A stretch of DNA of 64,000 nt from Marinobacter iranensis (GCF_029207565.1 NZ_JANCMW010000002.1:1-64000); one strand, 5' to 3'; numbered from the stretch's first letter, positions 1 to 7,789 are shown. Notes: a model not told the origin generated them from the sequence alone. Numbers and translations: made by a program.

Positions 1-100
1 CTTCATGCAGAATCTCCCTGCGTTTAGCTTACGGAAAATTCTACTTTTGAAAACCGCTTTTTTTCGGGGGGATTACCCGCTGGCCTGACGTGTATGCACT
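1..100. other. Non-coding left edge
   Basis: No gene is supported here. The stretch follows the stop codon of the minus-strand gene at 101-703. I looked for a second attC-like fold behind that gene and found none. A run of seven T residues beside a G-run (about 58-71) has no convincing stem. Confidence 0.4.
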
Positions 101-703
101 TTAGCGGTCGAAGTGACGTTCAAAGTCTATCTCCGTCGCTATACTGACTGTTTCGTCCAACGCACGACATAAGTCATAACCTACCTGGACCGCGACGAGT
201 GTTTTTTGATTGAGATACCTAACTTCGTCATGCACTTCCAAAAAAGAGAGAGCCGAGGAAACATTTACCCACAAGGCCATAACCGCAGAACGGGCTGAAA
301 GCCCTTCACGCAGGAGCTCAATGAATTCTTGTACTCGGCGCTGTTCTTCGTCTCTGTACGCACGAAGAATTAATTGCGAAAGCGGTGCATCAATTGCTTC
401 ATCGATTTCTTTCAATTTCGGCAATAACAAGCCAAGGCAACTGGCAACATACCGCTCACGCTGACTCATTTCTAACTCTAGTCTGGCTGCCTTACTCTCC
501 TTCCATTGGTTCTCGACCTGCTTCGCAAGATACATCAGAGTAAAAAAAGCGAATGTCGCACCTAGTACGCCGCCAAAAAAGCTTCCAAACTCACCCCAAC
601 GAGAATGGTCGGGGGACAGTGACCCGTTAAACTGGTAGCCATAAATCGCAACCGCCGTAACAGCTGCGAGGACGGCCAAAACAGCAATCAACCGTGGATT
701 CAA
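101..703 (-). CDS. Hypothetical small membrane protein with coiled-coil-like tail
   Basis: A 200-residue protein starting at TTG with GGGAG five bases upstream. Residues about 5-22 and 38-60 are hydrophobic and separated by a short polar loop, so two membrane segments are likely. The rest is charged and largely helical (residues 62-135), ending in a further helical part. Small two-helix membrane proteins of this build turn up among phage-defence and cassette genes, but I recognise no family motif, so no function is assigned. It lies directly after the attC-like site at 717-803 and is read in the same direction as the cassette-like gene before it. Base composition is AT-richer than the core genes further right, which fits acquired DNA. 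Confidence 0.6.
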   Translation of the reverse strand: MNPRLIAVLAVLAAVTAVAIYGYQFNGSLSPDHSRWGEFGSFFGGVLGATFAFFTLMYLAKQVENQWKESKAARLELEMSQRERYVASCLGLLLPKLKEIDEAIDAPLSQLILRAYRDEEQRRVQEFIELLREGLSARSAVMALWVNVSSALSFLEVHDEVRYLNQKTLVAVQVGYDLCRALDETVSIATEIDFERHFDR

Positions 704-716
704 AATTACTCCCGAG

Positions 717-803
717 TGTTAACGCTGAGCGCAGCGGTGGCCTTTACATAGCGAAGCGGCGTAAAGGCCATCCGACTGACGCACCTTGATAGGCAAGTTT
801 AGT
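717..803 (-). other. attC-like folded recombination site
   Basis: Read on the minus strand, GCG-T-CAG-T-CGG-A followed by a ten-base block pairs perfectly with the block GTAAAGGCCA-CCG-CTG-CGC, leaving three single bulged bases (plus positions 771, 775 and 779) around a 13-base loop (748-760). Single extrahelical bases on one arm are the hallmark of integron attC sites. The ends carry the invariant AAC (minus, in ACTAAAC at 797-803, overlapping the stop codon of the upstream gene) and GTT (minus, in GTTAACA at 717-723). The outer boxes match the RYYYAAC/GTTRRRY consensus only partly. The site sits exactly where a cassette attC should, between the 3' end of one small gene and the start of the next. 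No integrase lies in the window. Confidence 0.55.
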
Positions 804-1194
804 TCCGTAACTCTGCAATAACTTTCCACTGCTTTCTCCCTGGAAGCAAACACTCCCAAAACCTCCAGCCGTTGACAGGATTCCCTGTTATTGCAACGGC
901 AGCAGACGAGGGAGAAGTGAACCGCTTGCCCTGAACTACAAGTGCGCCTTCGGCTACAACCCCGGAATACAGCTGGCCCTTATAGGTTGCGCGAAATTCG
1001 GTCCCATGGGGGAAGGTAACACCCTTACATACCCATGGATTTCCGCCTGTGGTCTCGTTACCTGCTGTAGGTTTAGATGCTGGACCGTCAAGCCCAAGGA
1101 GCGACCGAATCACGTCATTTTCGGTCATCGATTCGGCCGTACGGCGAACTGTGAGCTCTTTGAAAACTTCAAAATCAACTTCGATAGCTGCCAT
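799..1194 (-). CDS. Small protein with SeqA-N/RHH-like start and RAMA-like (DUF4357-type) end
   Basis: A 131-residue protein with AGGAG nine bases before ATG. Residues about 3-34 (IEVDFEVFKEL then a helical stretch ending VIRSLLGL) resemble the short dimerisation/ribbon-helix-helix start of SeqA-type DNA-binding proteins. Residues about 58-125 contain GTEFRATYKGQ, GKRFTSPSSAAVAITG and NGWRFWE, the pattern of RAMA/DUF4357 domains that are often fused to restriction or DNA-modification proteins. A DNA-binding role is therefore plausible but inferred. The stop codon lies inside the attC-like site, as in gene cassettes. Its ribosome-binding site can be masked by a hairpin (1202-1228). Function unknown. 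Confidence 0.6.
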   Translation of the reverse strand: MAAIEVDFEVFKELTVRRTAESMTENDVIRSLLGLDGPASKPTAGNETTGGNPWVCKGVTFPHGTEFRATYKGQLYSGVVAEGALVVQGKRFTSPSSAAVAITGNPVNGWRFWECLLPGRKQWKVIAELRN

Positions 1195-1201
1195 GACTAG
1201 G

Positions 1202-1228
1202 TACTCCTGCTCAGTAATTATAGGAGTA
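1202..1228 (-). promoter_or_regulatory. Hairpin able to hide the ribosome-binding site of the 799-1194 gene
   Basis: TACTCC (1202-1207) and GGAGTA (1223-1228) are perfect inverted repeats. In the minus-strand transcript the downstream arm carries the AGGAG Shine-Dalgarno of the gene starting at 1194. Pairing would block translation. Several TATAAT-like hexamers lie just upstream (plus about 1215-1260), so transcription probably starts close by. The stem is only six pairs, so this may be chance. Confidence 0.3.
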
Positions 1229-1399
1229 ATAGTAGCTTTTATAGTATTTATAGCAAGAACTTTTTGAGTTTATAGCGGGATCTTTTTATGCATATCAGTA
1301 ATTAGACACTGCGCTTTATCATTGCAGAAATTGAACTGCGTCATTATTACTGACTTTGAGCTATCAATCACGCTGCACATAAACCGATAAAACAAGAGC

Positions 1400-1520
1400 T
1401 TAGCCGAGCACGGCCATCTCTGCCATGTAATCATTCAGCGTCTGCAATTTACTCCGCCAATCATATTGGATGAAATGGCTGTGATTAGCTTGGAGGCTCC
1501 GGAGGAAAGCCCTGACTCCA
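1400..1520 (-). pseudogene. C-terminal remnant of an unidentified gene
   Basis: On the minus strand one frame reads protein-like through VRAFLRSLQ, HFIQYDW and NDYMAEMAVLG to a stop at 1400-1402. About 38 residues upstream the frame meets a stop (near 1540) without any start codon, so only the tail of a gene remains. I do not recognise the family; a transposase or other mobile-element protein is possible from the setting beside an arsenic island. The piece is bounded on the right by the inverted repeat at 1523-1546. Confidence 0.35.
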
Positions 1521-1522
1521 AT

Positions 1523-1546
1523 GTCCGCTTTTGTTTAAAAGTGGAC
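1523..1546. repeat. Short inverted repeat at the edge of the arsenic island
   Basis: GTCCGCTTTT and AAAAGTGGAC (9 of 10 pairs) flank a four-base loop. It separates the gene remnant from acr3, whose coding sequence ends at 1565. It could serve as the terminator of acr3 (minus strand) or be the relic end of a mobile element. Apart from this and the remnant, 1230-1564 shows nothing I can identify. Confidence 0.4.
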
Positions 1547-1564
1547 CTATTGAGCGTCCCCTAA

Positions 1565-2632
1565 CTAGGCCGGAAACCGCCCCCGGGTTTGGTTGGCAAT
1601 CCGAACGAGAACCAGCATCAATGGCACCTCCACCAACACGCCAACCACCGTCGCCAGCGCCGCACCAGATTGCAGGCCGAATAGGGCAATGGCCGCCGCG
1701 ACTGCCAGCTCAAAGAAATTACTGGCACCAATCATCGCACCTGGAGCTGCGATGCAGTGGCGGACGTTCCACAATCTTGCCCAGCCGTAGGCCAGGAAGA
1801 AAATCAGAAAAGTCTGCACGATCAGCGGCACGGCAATCAGCACGATATGCAGCGGATTGTTCAGGATTACTTCGCCCTGGAACGCAAACAGCAGCACCAG
1901 GGTGACGATCAGCGCTGCCGGCGTTACCGGCCCCAGGCGCTTCATGAATACATCGTCGTACCAGTCTTGTCCCCGCTTTGCGATCAGGGTGCGGCGAGTG
2001 AGGTAGCCGGCGGTCAGCGGAATGACGATGTACAGCACCACGGAGAGGATGACCGTGTCCCAGGGCACCTGGATGTTGGAGATGCCCAGCAGGAATACCA
2101 CAATGGGCGCGAAGGCGAACAGCATGATGAGGTCATTCAGGGACACCTGCACCAAGGTATAGGCAGCATCGCCTTTGGTGAGATAACTCCAGACAAAAAC
2201 CATGGCGGTGCAGGGCGCGGCGCCCAGCAGGATGGCGCCGGCCAGGTATTCGCTGGCCAGGTCCGGGGCAATCAGCGGCTCGAACACCACCATCAGGAAG
2301 AACCAGGCGATGGCGAACATGGTGAAGGGCTTGATCAGCCAGTTCACGATGGTGGTAATGGCCAGGCCTTTCGGCTCTTCTCTCACGCCCACCACCGCAC
2401 TGAAATCAATCTGCGCCATCATCGGGAATATCATGGCCCAGATCAGAATGGCAATGGGAATGGATACCTGGGCGTACTCAAAGCGGGAAAGTGTTTCCGG
2501 CACCACGGGCGCCAGCTGCCCCAGGGCCACACCGGCGATGATCGCCAGCGCCACCCAGACCGACAGGCATTTCCCGAACAGATCCATGCCACCGCCGGTG
2601 CCTTCGGGCGTGGTTTCCACACTGCTATTCAT
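1565..2632 (-). CDS. acr3: Arsenite efflux transporter, ACR3 family
   Basis: An inner-membrane carrier that expels arsenite. The 355 residues hold about ten hydrophobic segments, the usual length and build for ACR3 proteins. Family signatures are present, including GAAPCTAMVFVW (conserved cysteine in the fourth or fifth segment) and the SLNDLIMLF stretch after it. A short polar N-terminal tail of about 15 residues precedes the first segment. It is divergent from the arsC-arsR fusion at 2795, with a shared regulatory region of about 160 bases that contains an operator-like repeat. It should remove the arsenite made by the fused reductase. Identity is firm; substrate breadth (antimonite) cannot be judged. 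Confidence 0.93.
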   Translation of the reverse strand: MNSSVETTPEGTGGGMDLFGKCLSVWVALAIIAGVALGQLAPVVPETLSRFEYAQVSIPIAILIWAMIFPMMAQIDFSAVVGVREEPKGLAITTIVNWLIKPFTMFAIAWFFLMVVFEPLIAPDLASEYLAGAILLGAAPCTAMVFVWSYLTKGDAAYTLVQVSLNDLIMLFAFAPIVVFLLGISNIQVPWDTVILSVVLYIVIPLTAGYLTRRTLIAKRGQDWYDDVFMKRLGPVTPAALIVTLVLLFAFQGEVILNNPLHIVLIAVPLIVQTFLIFFLAYGWARLWNVRHCIAAPGAMIGASNFFELAVAAAIALFGLQSGAALATVVGVLVEVPLMLVLVRIANQTRGRFPA

Positions 2633-2758
2633 GGCTTTCCTCTCACGTGAATCGCTGGTTGACTCGTTTTGTATCGATGTTGGGAAGGTTCTGGAGGCTC
2701 ATTGTAATGAAACCGTCTCTTTACTCATGTTATTGAGCATCCTATTATGCATTAAATT

Positions 2759-2782
2759 ATATATGTGAAAAAACAAATATAT
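2759..2782. promoter_or_regulatory. Candidate ArsR operator
   Basis: ATATATGTG (2759-2767), six A residues, then CAAATATAT (2774-2782): 8 of 9 positions are inverted-repeat matches. It lies 12 bases before the arsC-arsR start, where repressor binding would block transcription. AT-rich imperfect dyads are typical ArsR/SmtB sites. The ArsR domain encoded next door is the likely ligand. Confidence 0.5.
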
Positions 2783-2794
2783 GGAGAGTCGGAT

Positions 2795-3559
2795 ATGAAG
2801 CGCCGGGTTCTGTTCGTCTGTACCGCCAATAGCGCAAGGTCGCTGATGGCTGAGGTCCTGCTGCGGGAAATGGCCGGTGACCAGTTTGAAGTCGCCAGTG
2901 CGGGCACTGAGCCTGATAAACCCCACCCCATGGCCATTCAGGTTCTTGAGGAAGCGGGCTATCCGGTCGATGGGCTGCACAGTAAGTCACTGGCGAATCT
3001 GGAAGGTGAAGACTGGGATTACGTGATCACCCTCTGTGAAAAGGCCTCGAAAGAATGCGGTAACGTCTGCCAGCCCGCCCAGCAGATTGCCTGGGACTTT
3101 CCCGACCCCGTTCCCAGTGGCCGTCACGCCACCTTCGCGCTGACCCTCAAGGAAATTCGCGAGCGCATTGGCCTGTTTACCCTGGTGCACCGGAAAGAAA
3201 CCGGTATGAAGCCAGTGGATTTTGACCCTGTGACCGTATTCAAGGCCCTCGGTGATGAGATTCGCCTGGCCGCGCTGATGCTGATCCGGCAGCAGAAGAA
3301 ACTGTGCGTATGCGAACTGACCGCCGCCCTGGATATTTCCCAGCCCAAGGCAAGCCGGCACCTGGCCACCCTGCGGGAGGCGGGCCTGCTGGACGCCGAG
3401 CGTCAGGGCCAGTGGATGTACTATTCCCTGCACCCCCGGTTACCGCACTGGGTGTCGCGGGTTCTGGATGAAACCGCCGATGGCAACCCAGCCCTGATTA
3501 ACACCGAACTTGAGCTACTTGCGGCCATGCCCGACAGGCCGGTTGTGCGCTTTATTTAA
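2795..3559 (+). CDS. ArsC-ArsR fusion: arsenate reductase domain plus arsenic-sensing repressor
   Basis: The ATG at 2795 is preferred over the GTG at 2765 because GGAGAG lies seven bases before it. Residues 1-130 are a low-molecular-weight phosphatase-type reductase with the loop CTANSARS (Cys9, Arg15) and the DPVPSG region. Residues about 150-250 are an ArsR winged helix with KLCVCEL followed by SQPKASRHLATLREAGLL as recognition helix. The CVC pair matches the arsenite-binding ELCVCDLC site of E. coli ArsR, but the third cysteine is replaced. One chain would thus both reduce arsenate and sense the product. It heads an operon with the arsenic-type GAPDH and arsJ. Confidence 0.9.
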   Translation: MKRRVLFVCTANSARSLMAEVLLREMAGDQFEVASAGTEPDKPHPMAIQVLEEAGYPVDGLHSKSLANLEGEDWDYVITLCEKASKECGNVCQPAQQIAWDFPDPVPSGRHATFALTLKEIRERIGLFTLVHRKETGMKPVDFDPVTVFKALGDEIRLAALMLIRQQKKLCVCELTAALDISQPKASRHLATLREAGLLDAERQGQWMYYSLHPRLPHWVSRVLDETADGNPALINTELELLAAMPDRPVVRFI

Positions 3560-3584
3560 TGGATAATGTTTTCTGGAGTACGCC

Positions 3585-4589
3585 ATGAGCAAGATTAAAG
3601 TCGGAATAAATGGATTTGGCCGGATTGGTCGCCTGGCCCTGCGGGCAGCCTGGCAGTGGCCAGATATGGAATTTGTGGCGATCAACGATCCGGGTGCCGA
3701 CGCCCACACGCTGGCGCACCTGCTGAACTTCGATAGCATTCACGGCCGCTGGAACCACGAAGCGGGTGCAGACGGCGATAATATTGTTATTGACGGCAGG
3801 TCGATTCGGGTCACTCGCAATAAAACCATCGAGGAAACCGACTGGTCTGGCTGCGATCTGGTGATTGAGGCCAGCGGCAAGATGAAGACTGTGGAAGTAC
3901 TCCAGGCCTACCTGGATCAGGGTGTGAAGCGTGTTGTTGTTACCGCGCCCGTGAAGGAAAAAGGGGCGAAGAATATTGTCGTCGGGGTGAATGACGATAT
4001 TTTTGATCCAGCTAACGACCGCATTGTGACTGCGGCCTCCTGCACCACCAACTGCCTGGCCCCGGTGGTGAAAGTGATTCACGAGAAGCTGGGCATCAAG
4101 CATGGCTCCATCACCACCATCCACAGCCTGACCAACACTCAGACCATCATCGATGCCCCTCACAAGGATCTGCGCCGCGCACGGGCCTGCGGCAGTTCGC
4201 TGATTCCCACCAGCACTGGCTCAGCCACCGCGATCATCGAGATCTTCCCGGAACTTAAGGGCCGGCTCGACGGCCATGCCGTGCGAATACCGCTGACCAA
4301 CGCCTCGCTTACCGATTGCGTGTTCGAAGTGGAAACACCCACGGATAGGGACATCGTGAACCAGCTGCTGAAAGAGGCTGCGGACGGCGAGCTCAAGGGC
4401 ATCCTGGGTTACGAGGAACGCCCGCTGGTGTCCATCGACTATAAGACGGACCCACGCTCATCCATTATCGATGCCCTGTCCACCATGGTGGTCAACGGCA
4501 CACAGGTAAAAATCTACGCCTGGTACGACAACGAATGGGGCTACGCCAACCGCACCGCCGAACTGGCCCGCCGGGTGGGTTCCGTCTGA
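3585..4589 (+). CDS. Arsenic-operon glyceraldehyde-3-phosphate dehydrogenase
   Basis: A 334-residue GAPDH. The NAD-binding start is [17 protein letters not shown], the active cysteine lies in [10 protein letters not shown] (about residue 150) with its histidine partner downstream, and the tail [15 protein letters not shown] is standard. Its position, 25 bases after arsC-arsR and one base before arsJ, marks it as the arsenic-detoxification paralogue. In known gapdh-arsJ pairs the enzyme uses arsenate instead of phosphate and makes unstable 1-arseno-3-phosphoglycerate, which ArsJ exports. A purely glycolytic role is less likely given the operon. No glycolysis genes are adjacent. Confidence 0.92.
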   Translation: MSKIKVGINGFGRIGRLALRAAWQWPDMEFVAINDPGADAHTLAHLLNFDSIHGRWNHEAGADGDNIVIDGRSIRVTRNKTIEETDWSGCDLVIEASGKMKTVEVLQAYLDQGVKRVVVTAPVKEKGAKNIVVGVNDDIFDPANDRIVTAASCTTNCLAPVVKVIHEKLGIKHGSITTIHSLTNTQTIIDAPHKDLRRARACGSSLIPTSTGSATAIIEIFPELKGRLDGHAVRIPLTNASLTDCVFEVETPTDRDIVNQLLKEAADGELKGILGYEERPLVSIDYKTDPRSSIIDALSTMVVNGTQVKIYAWYDNEWGYANRTAELARRVGSV

Positions 4590-4590
4590 T

Positions 4591-5784
4591 ATGACCGCCG
4601 CCATCCGACAGTACCTGGTTATCACTGGCAATTACTGGGCGTTCACCCTCACTGATGGCGCCCTGCGGATGCTGGTGGTGCTGCATTTCCATCAGCTGGG
4701 CTACTCGCCGCTGGAAATCGCCCTGCTGTTCATCTTCTATGAATTCTTCGGCGTGGTGACCAATCTGGTGGGTGGCTACCTGGGCGCCCGCATGGGGCTG
4801 AACCGCACCATGAACATCGGGCTGTTCCTGCAGATAGTGGCTCTGGGCATGCTGGCGGTCCCCGCGGCGATGCTCACGGTGCCCTGGGTGATGGCGGCCC
4901 AGGCGCTGTCCGGTATTGCCAAGGACCTGAACAAGATGTCCGCCAAAAGCGGCATCAAGCTGCTGGTGCCGGATGAGCAGCAGGGCACTCTGTATAAGTG
5001 GGTGGCGATCCTGACCGGCTCTAAGAACACCCTCAAGGGCGTGGGCTTTTTCCTCGGCGGCGTACTGCTCATGGCCGCCGGCTTCACGGGCGCAGTCATT
5101 ATTATGGCTGTTGCCCTCACCGTGGTCTGGTTGGTGAGCCTGTTCCTGCTCAAGCAGGAGCTGGGCAAGAGCAAGGCCAAACCGAAGTTCAGTGAGATCC
5201 TGTCGAAGAGCCGAGCCATTAATGTGCTATCCGCTGCCCGGATGTTTCTGTTCGGCGCCCGGGATGTGTGGTTTGTGGTGGCGCTTCCTGTCTACCTGCA
5301 TACGGTCTTTGGCTGGGACTTCTGGAAAGTGGGTGGCTTTATGGCCACCTGGATTATCGGCTATGGATTTATCCAGACGATTGCACCGCGCATCACCGGA
5401 AACATGAAAGGCAAACAGCCTGCTGTGCTCTGGGCGGCAGGTCTGGCGTTGATTCCGGCAGCGATTGCCATTGGCCTGACGGCGGGTTGGCCACCCCAGA
5501 TCGTGATTGTCGGTGGCTTACTGTTGTTTGGCGTGCTGTTTGCCGTCAACTCGTCGCTGCATAGCTATCTCATCGTTAGCTATGCCCGGGGTGATGGCGT
5601 GTCGTTGGATGTGGGTTTCTATTACATGTCCAATGCCGCCGGTCGGTTGCTGGGAACGATCCTGTCCGGCTGGGTCTACCAGGCCTGGGGACTGGAGGTC
5701 TGCTTGTGGATATCGTCGGGCTTGGTGGCCATGGCAGCGTTGCTGTCGGTGTTGTTGCCCGAGCGGCGGCCAGTAACAGCCTGA
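4591..5784 (+). CDS. arsJ: Organoarsenical exporter ArsJ (MFS)
   Basis: A 397-residue major facilitator protein with about 11-12 membrane segments. It starts one base after the GAPDH stop, so translation is probably coupled. ArsJ-like features include the N-terminal YLVITGNYWAFTLTDGALRMLVVLHF region and the KDLNKMSAKSGIKLL stretch. It is expected to export 1-arseno-3-phosphoglycerate, which then breaks down to arsenate outside, giving a reductase-free route of arsenate removal. The assignment rests on sequence style plus the gapdh neighbour, which is the diagnostic pairing for this family. The gene ends the arsenic operon. Confidence 0.9.
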   Translation: MTAAIRQYLVITGNYWAFTLTDGALRMLVVLHFHQLGYSPLEIALLFIFYEFFGVVTNLVGGYLGARMGLNRTMNIGLFLQIVALGMLAVPAAMLTVPWVMAAQALSGIAKDLNKMSAKSGIKLLVPDEQQGTLYKWVAILTGSKNTLKGVGFFLGGVLLMAAGFTGAVIIMAVALTVVWLVSLFLLKQELGKSKAKPKFSEILSKSRAINVLSAARMFLFGARDVWFVVALPVYLHTVFGWDFWKVGGFMATWIIGYGFIQTIAPRITGNMKGKQPAVLWAAGLALIPAAIAIGLTAGWPPQIVIVGGLLLFGVLFAVNSSLHSYLIVSYARGDGVSLDVGFYYMSNAAGRLLGTILSGWVYQAWGLEVCLWISSGLVAMAALLSVLLPERRPVTA

Positions 5785-5949
5785 GCGGGCCTCAGAACCG
5801 AACGGCCAGCCCTGCGTCCGCTGCCACCGGAGGGGTGATCAGTGCAAATGCCAGAGTGAACGTGAAAAGAGATCGAAGCTTCATACATCCGTGGCCTGTG
5901 TGGCTGGTTGTCGGCAGGACACTGTGCAATGGTATAGCCGTTATGAACT

Positions 5950-6582
5950 TTGGCAGGCCCTGGTGATGCTATCTTGACAGATTTGATGCTGGAAAATCTC
6001 AGTGTTGGCACTCTGAGTAATGTGTCACTGACGGTGCCGGGTGGACAGGTTGTCTGCCTGTCTGGCCCTTCGGGCAGTGGCAAGAGCCGTCTGCTGAGGG
6101 CCGTGGCGGACCTGGAGCCACATGGCGGAAGGGTTTCTCTGGGTGATGCCGTCCAGTTGGATGTTCCCGCCCATCAGTGGCGAAGCCGGGTGGTTATGGT
6201 GCCAGCAGACAGTCAGTGGTGGTTTGATGAAGTGCAAGGGCACTTTCCGGATGATGCCGCTTCGAGACTGCCTTCAGCTCTGGGTTTCCCGCCAGAAGTA
6301 ATGGGCTGGTCGGTAAGCCGGCTGTCCTCCGGTGAGCGACAGCGGCTTGCACTCTGGCGGGCTCTTGCCCTGCAGCCGGAGGCGCTGCTGCTGGACGAAC
6401 CCACCGCCAACCTGGATAGCGAGACCACTGAAGCGGTTGAGCAATGGCTGCTCGGAGAGATCCGGCAGCGACAGATTCCGACCCTTTGGGTGGCCCACGA
6501 TCCTGGGCAAATTCGGCGGGTAGCTGACGCCCACTCCCGGATTCACGGAACCAGCCTGGAGCCTGCCAATGGAAGTGATTGA
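5950..6582 (+). CDS. ABC exporter ATPase, FetA/YbbL-like
   Basis: A compact ATPase of 200-210 residues with Walker A GPSGSGKS, signature LSSGERQRLAL and Walker B ALLLDEPTANLD. The start is uncertain: TTG 5950, TTG 5974 and ATG 5986 are all in frame and none has a clear Shine-Dalgarno; the longest is given. It overlaps the next gene by 14 bases, as FetA and FetB do in E. coli, where the pair is linked to iron export and oxidative-stress resistance. That role is carried over by homology only. The 165 bases between arsJ and this gene show no identified site. Confidence 0.8.
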   Translation: MAGPGDAILTDLMLENLSVGTLSNVSLTVPGGQVVCLSGPSGSGKSRLLRAVADLEPHGGRVSLGDAVQLDVPAHQWRSRVVMVPADSQWWFDEVQGHFPDDAASRLPSALGFPPEVMGWSVSRLSSGERQRLALWRALALQPEALLLDEPTANLDSETTEAVEQWLLGEIRQRQIPTLWVAHDPGQIRRVADAHSRIHGTSLEPANGSD

Positions 6583-7366
6583 TCTGGCATGGTGGAAGCT
6601 GGCGCTGGCGGCACTGCTGATTCTCGCCCTGGCCGCTACCGGGTATCTGGCCAGGCTGGGGATTACCCGCAGTCTGCTGATTGCTGCGACACGCACGGTT
6701 ATCCAACTGGCCCTGATCGGGCTGGTGCTGGAAGCCCTGTTTGCATCTTCGGAATTTTACTGGATTGCCCTTCTTGCAGTAGTCATGCTTCTGGTCGCGG
6801 GCCGGGAAGTGGTGGCGCGCCAAGGCCGTCGATTGCGAGGCTGGTGGGCTTTCGGCATTGGCACCGGAGCCATGTTTGTCTCATCCTTCACGGTCACGAT
6901 CCTGGCCCTGACCGTAGTCATTGGCCCCGATCCCTGGTATGCCCCCCAGTACGCCATCCCGCTATTGGGCATGATGCTCGGCAACACCATGACAGGGGTT
7001 AGCCTGGCTCTGGACCGGCTCAATGAGTCAGTCTGGCGGCAGCGGGCGGTCATCGAAAATCGGCTGATGCTGGGGCAAGCCTGGCAGCAGGCGCTTGAGG
7101 ATATCCGCAGGGATGCCATGCGCAGTGGCATGATGCCTTCAATCAATGCCATGGCGGCGGCCGGCATTGTCAGCCTGCCGGGCATGATGACCGGTCAGAT
7201 CCTTGCTGGTAGCCCGCCCGCTGTGGCGGTGAAGTACCAGATCCTGGTGATGCTGATCATTACCGTTGGCACCGGCTTCGGGGCGGTGATGGCAGTCTCC
7301 TGGGGCGGTCGCCGGCTGTTTGATGAGCGCGAGCGCCTGCGGCTGGATCGGTTGGGAAACTCCTGA
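6569..7366 (+). CDS. ABC exporter permease, FetB/YbbM-like
   Basis: A 265-residue inner-membrane protein of the UPF0014/FetB family, with about seven hydrophobic segments. Family-like stretches include TRTVIQLALIGLVL near residue 38, PLLGMMLGNTMTGVSLALDRL in the middle, and SINAMAAAGIVSLPGMMTGQIL toward the end. Its start lies within the last 14 bases of the ATPase gene, so the two are made as a unit. Metal (iron) export is the described role of E. coli FetAB; the true substrate here is unknown. It converges on the thioesterase gene with only 18 bases between the stops and no visible terminator. Confidence 0.85.
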   Translation: MEVIDLAWWKLALAALLILALAATGYLARLGITRSLLIAATRTVIQLALIGLVLEALFASSEFYWIALLAVVMLLVAGREVVARQGRRLRGWWAFGIGTGAMFVSSFTVTILALTVVIGPDPWYAPQYAIPLLGMMLGNTMTGVSLALDRLNESVWRQRAVIENRLMLGQAWQQALEDIRRDAMRSGMMPSINAMAAAGIVSLPGMMTGQILAGSPPAVAVKYQILVMLIITVGTGFGAVMAVSWGGRRLFDERERLRLDRLGNS

Positions 7367-7384
7367 ACCAACGGTGCCAACCTT

Positions 7385-7789
7385 TTACCCGTTTTGTGCC
7401 GGCACCTCGCGAATACGTCCATGCTCGTCAATCGCAACATAAACGAAGAGCCCTTCCGTTACCTTGCGGGGGGCTTTTGCCGTGCGGTCCAGAGTCCAGA
7501 CTTCAATGTTGATCTTCATTGAACTGCGCCCCACCTCGACCAGCTCACCATAACAGCCGACCTGGGAGCCAACTCGCAATGGCGACAGGAACTCCATCCG
7601 GTCCATGGCAACGGTAGCGTTTCGGCCCAGGGAAATCCGTCCCGCCATGGTGGCGGCGGCAATATCCATCTGTTTGACCAGCCAGCCCGCAAACACATCG
7701 CCGTTGGGGTTGGTGTCGGAGGGCAGGGGGATTACCTGGATTACCAGCTCGCCCCGGGGCGTGGGTTTGTCGTCATCAAGCGCCGTCAT
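7385..7789 (-). CDS. Acyl-CoA thioesterase, YciA-like hotdog fold
   Basis: A 134-residue hotdog thioesterase hydrolysing acyl-CoA to free acid and CoA. The stretch PSDTNPNGDVFAGWLVKQMDIAAA is the YciA-type active region with its conserved Asp, and AMDRMEFLSPLRVG follows. The ATG at 7789 is chosen over the upstream in-frame starts at 7831 and 7909: AAGG precedes it, and the longer version would run across the pstS Pho box at 7892-7909. Transcription is divergent from pstS. Substrate chain length cannot be inferred. Confidence 0.85.
   Translation of the reverse strand: MTALDDDKPTPRGELVIQVIPLPSDTNPNGDVFAGWLVKQMDIAAATMAGRISLGRNATVAMDRMEFLSPLRVGSQVGCYGELVEVGRSSMKINIEVWTLDRTAKAPRKVTEGLFVYVAIDEHGRIREVPAQNG

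Noticed and set aside
1..100. A second attC-like site after the gene at 101-703
   Set aside because: No long stem with one-sided bulges and no matching end boxes could be drawn in the available sequence.
5785..5949. A small gene between arsJ and the FetA-like gene
   Set aside because: The open frames are short, lack ribosome-binding sites and read as extensions or shadows of the neighbours.
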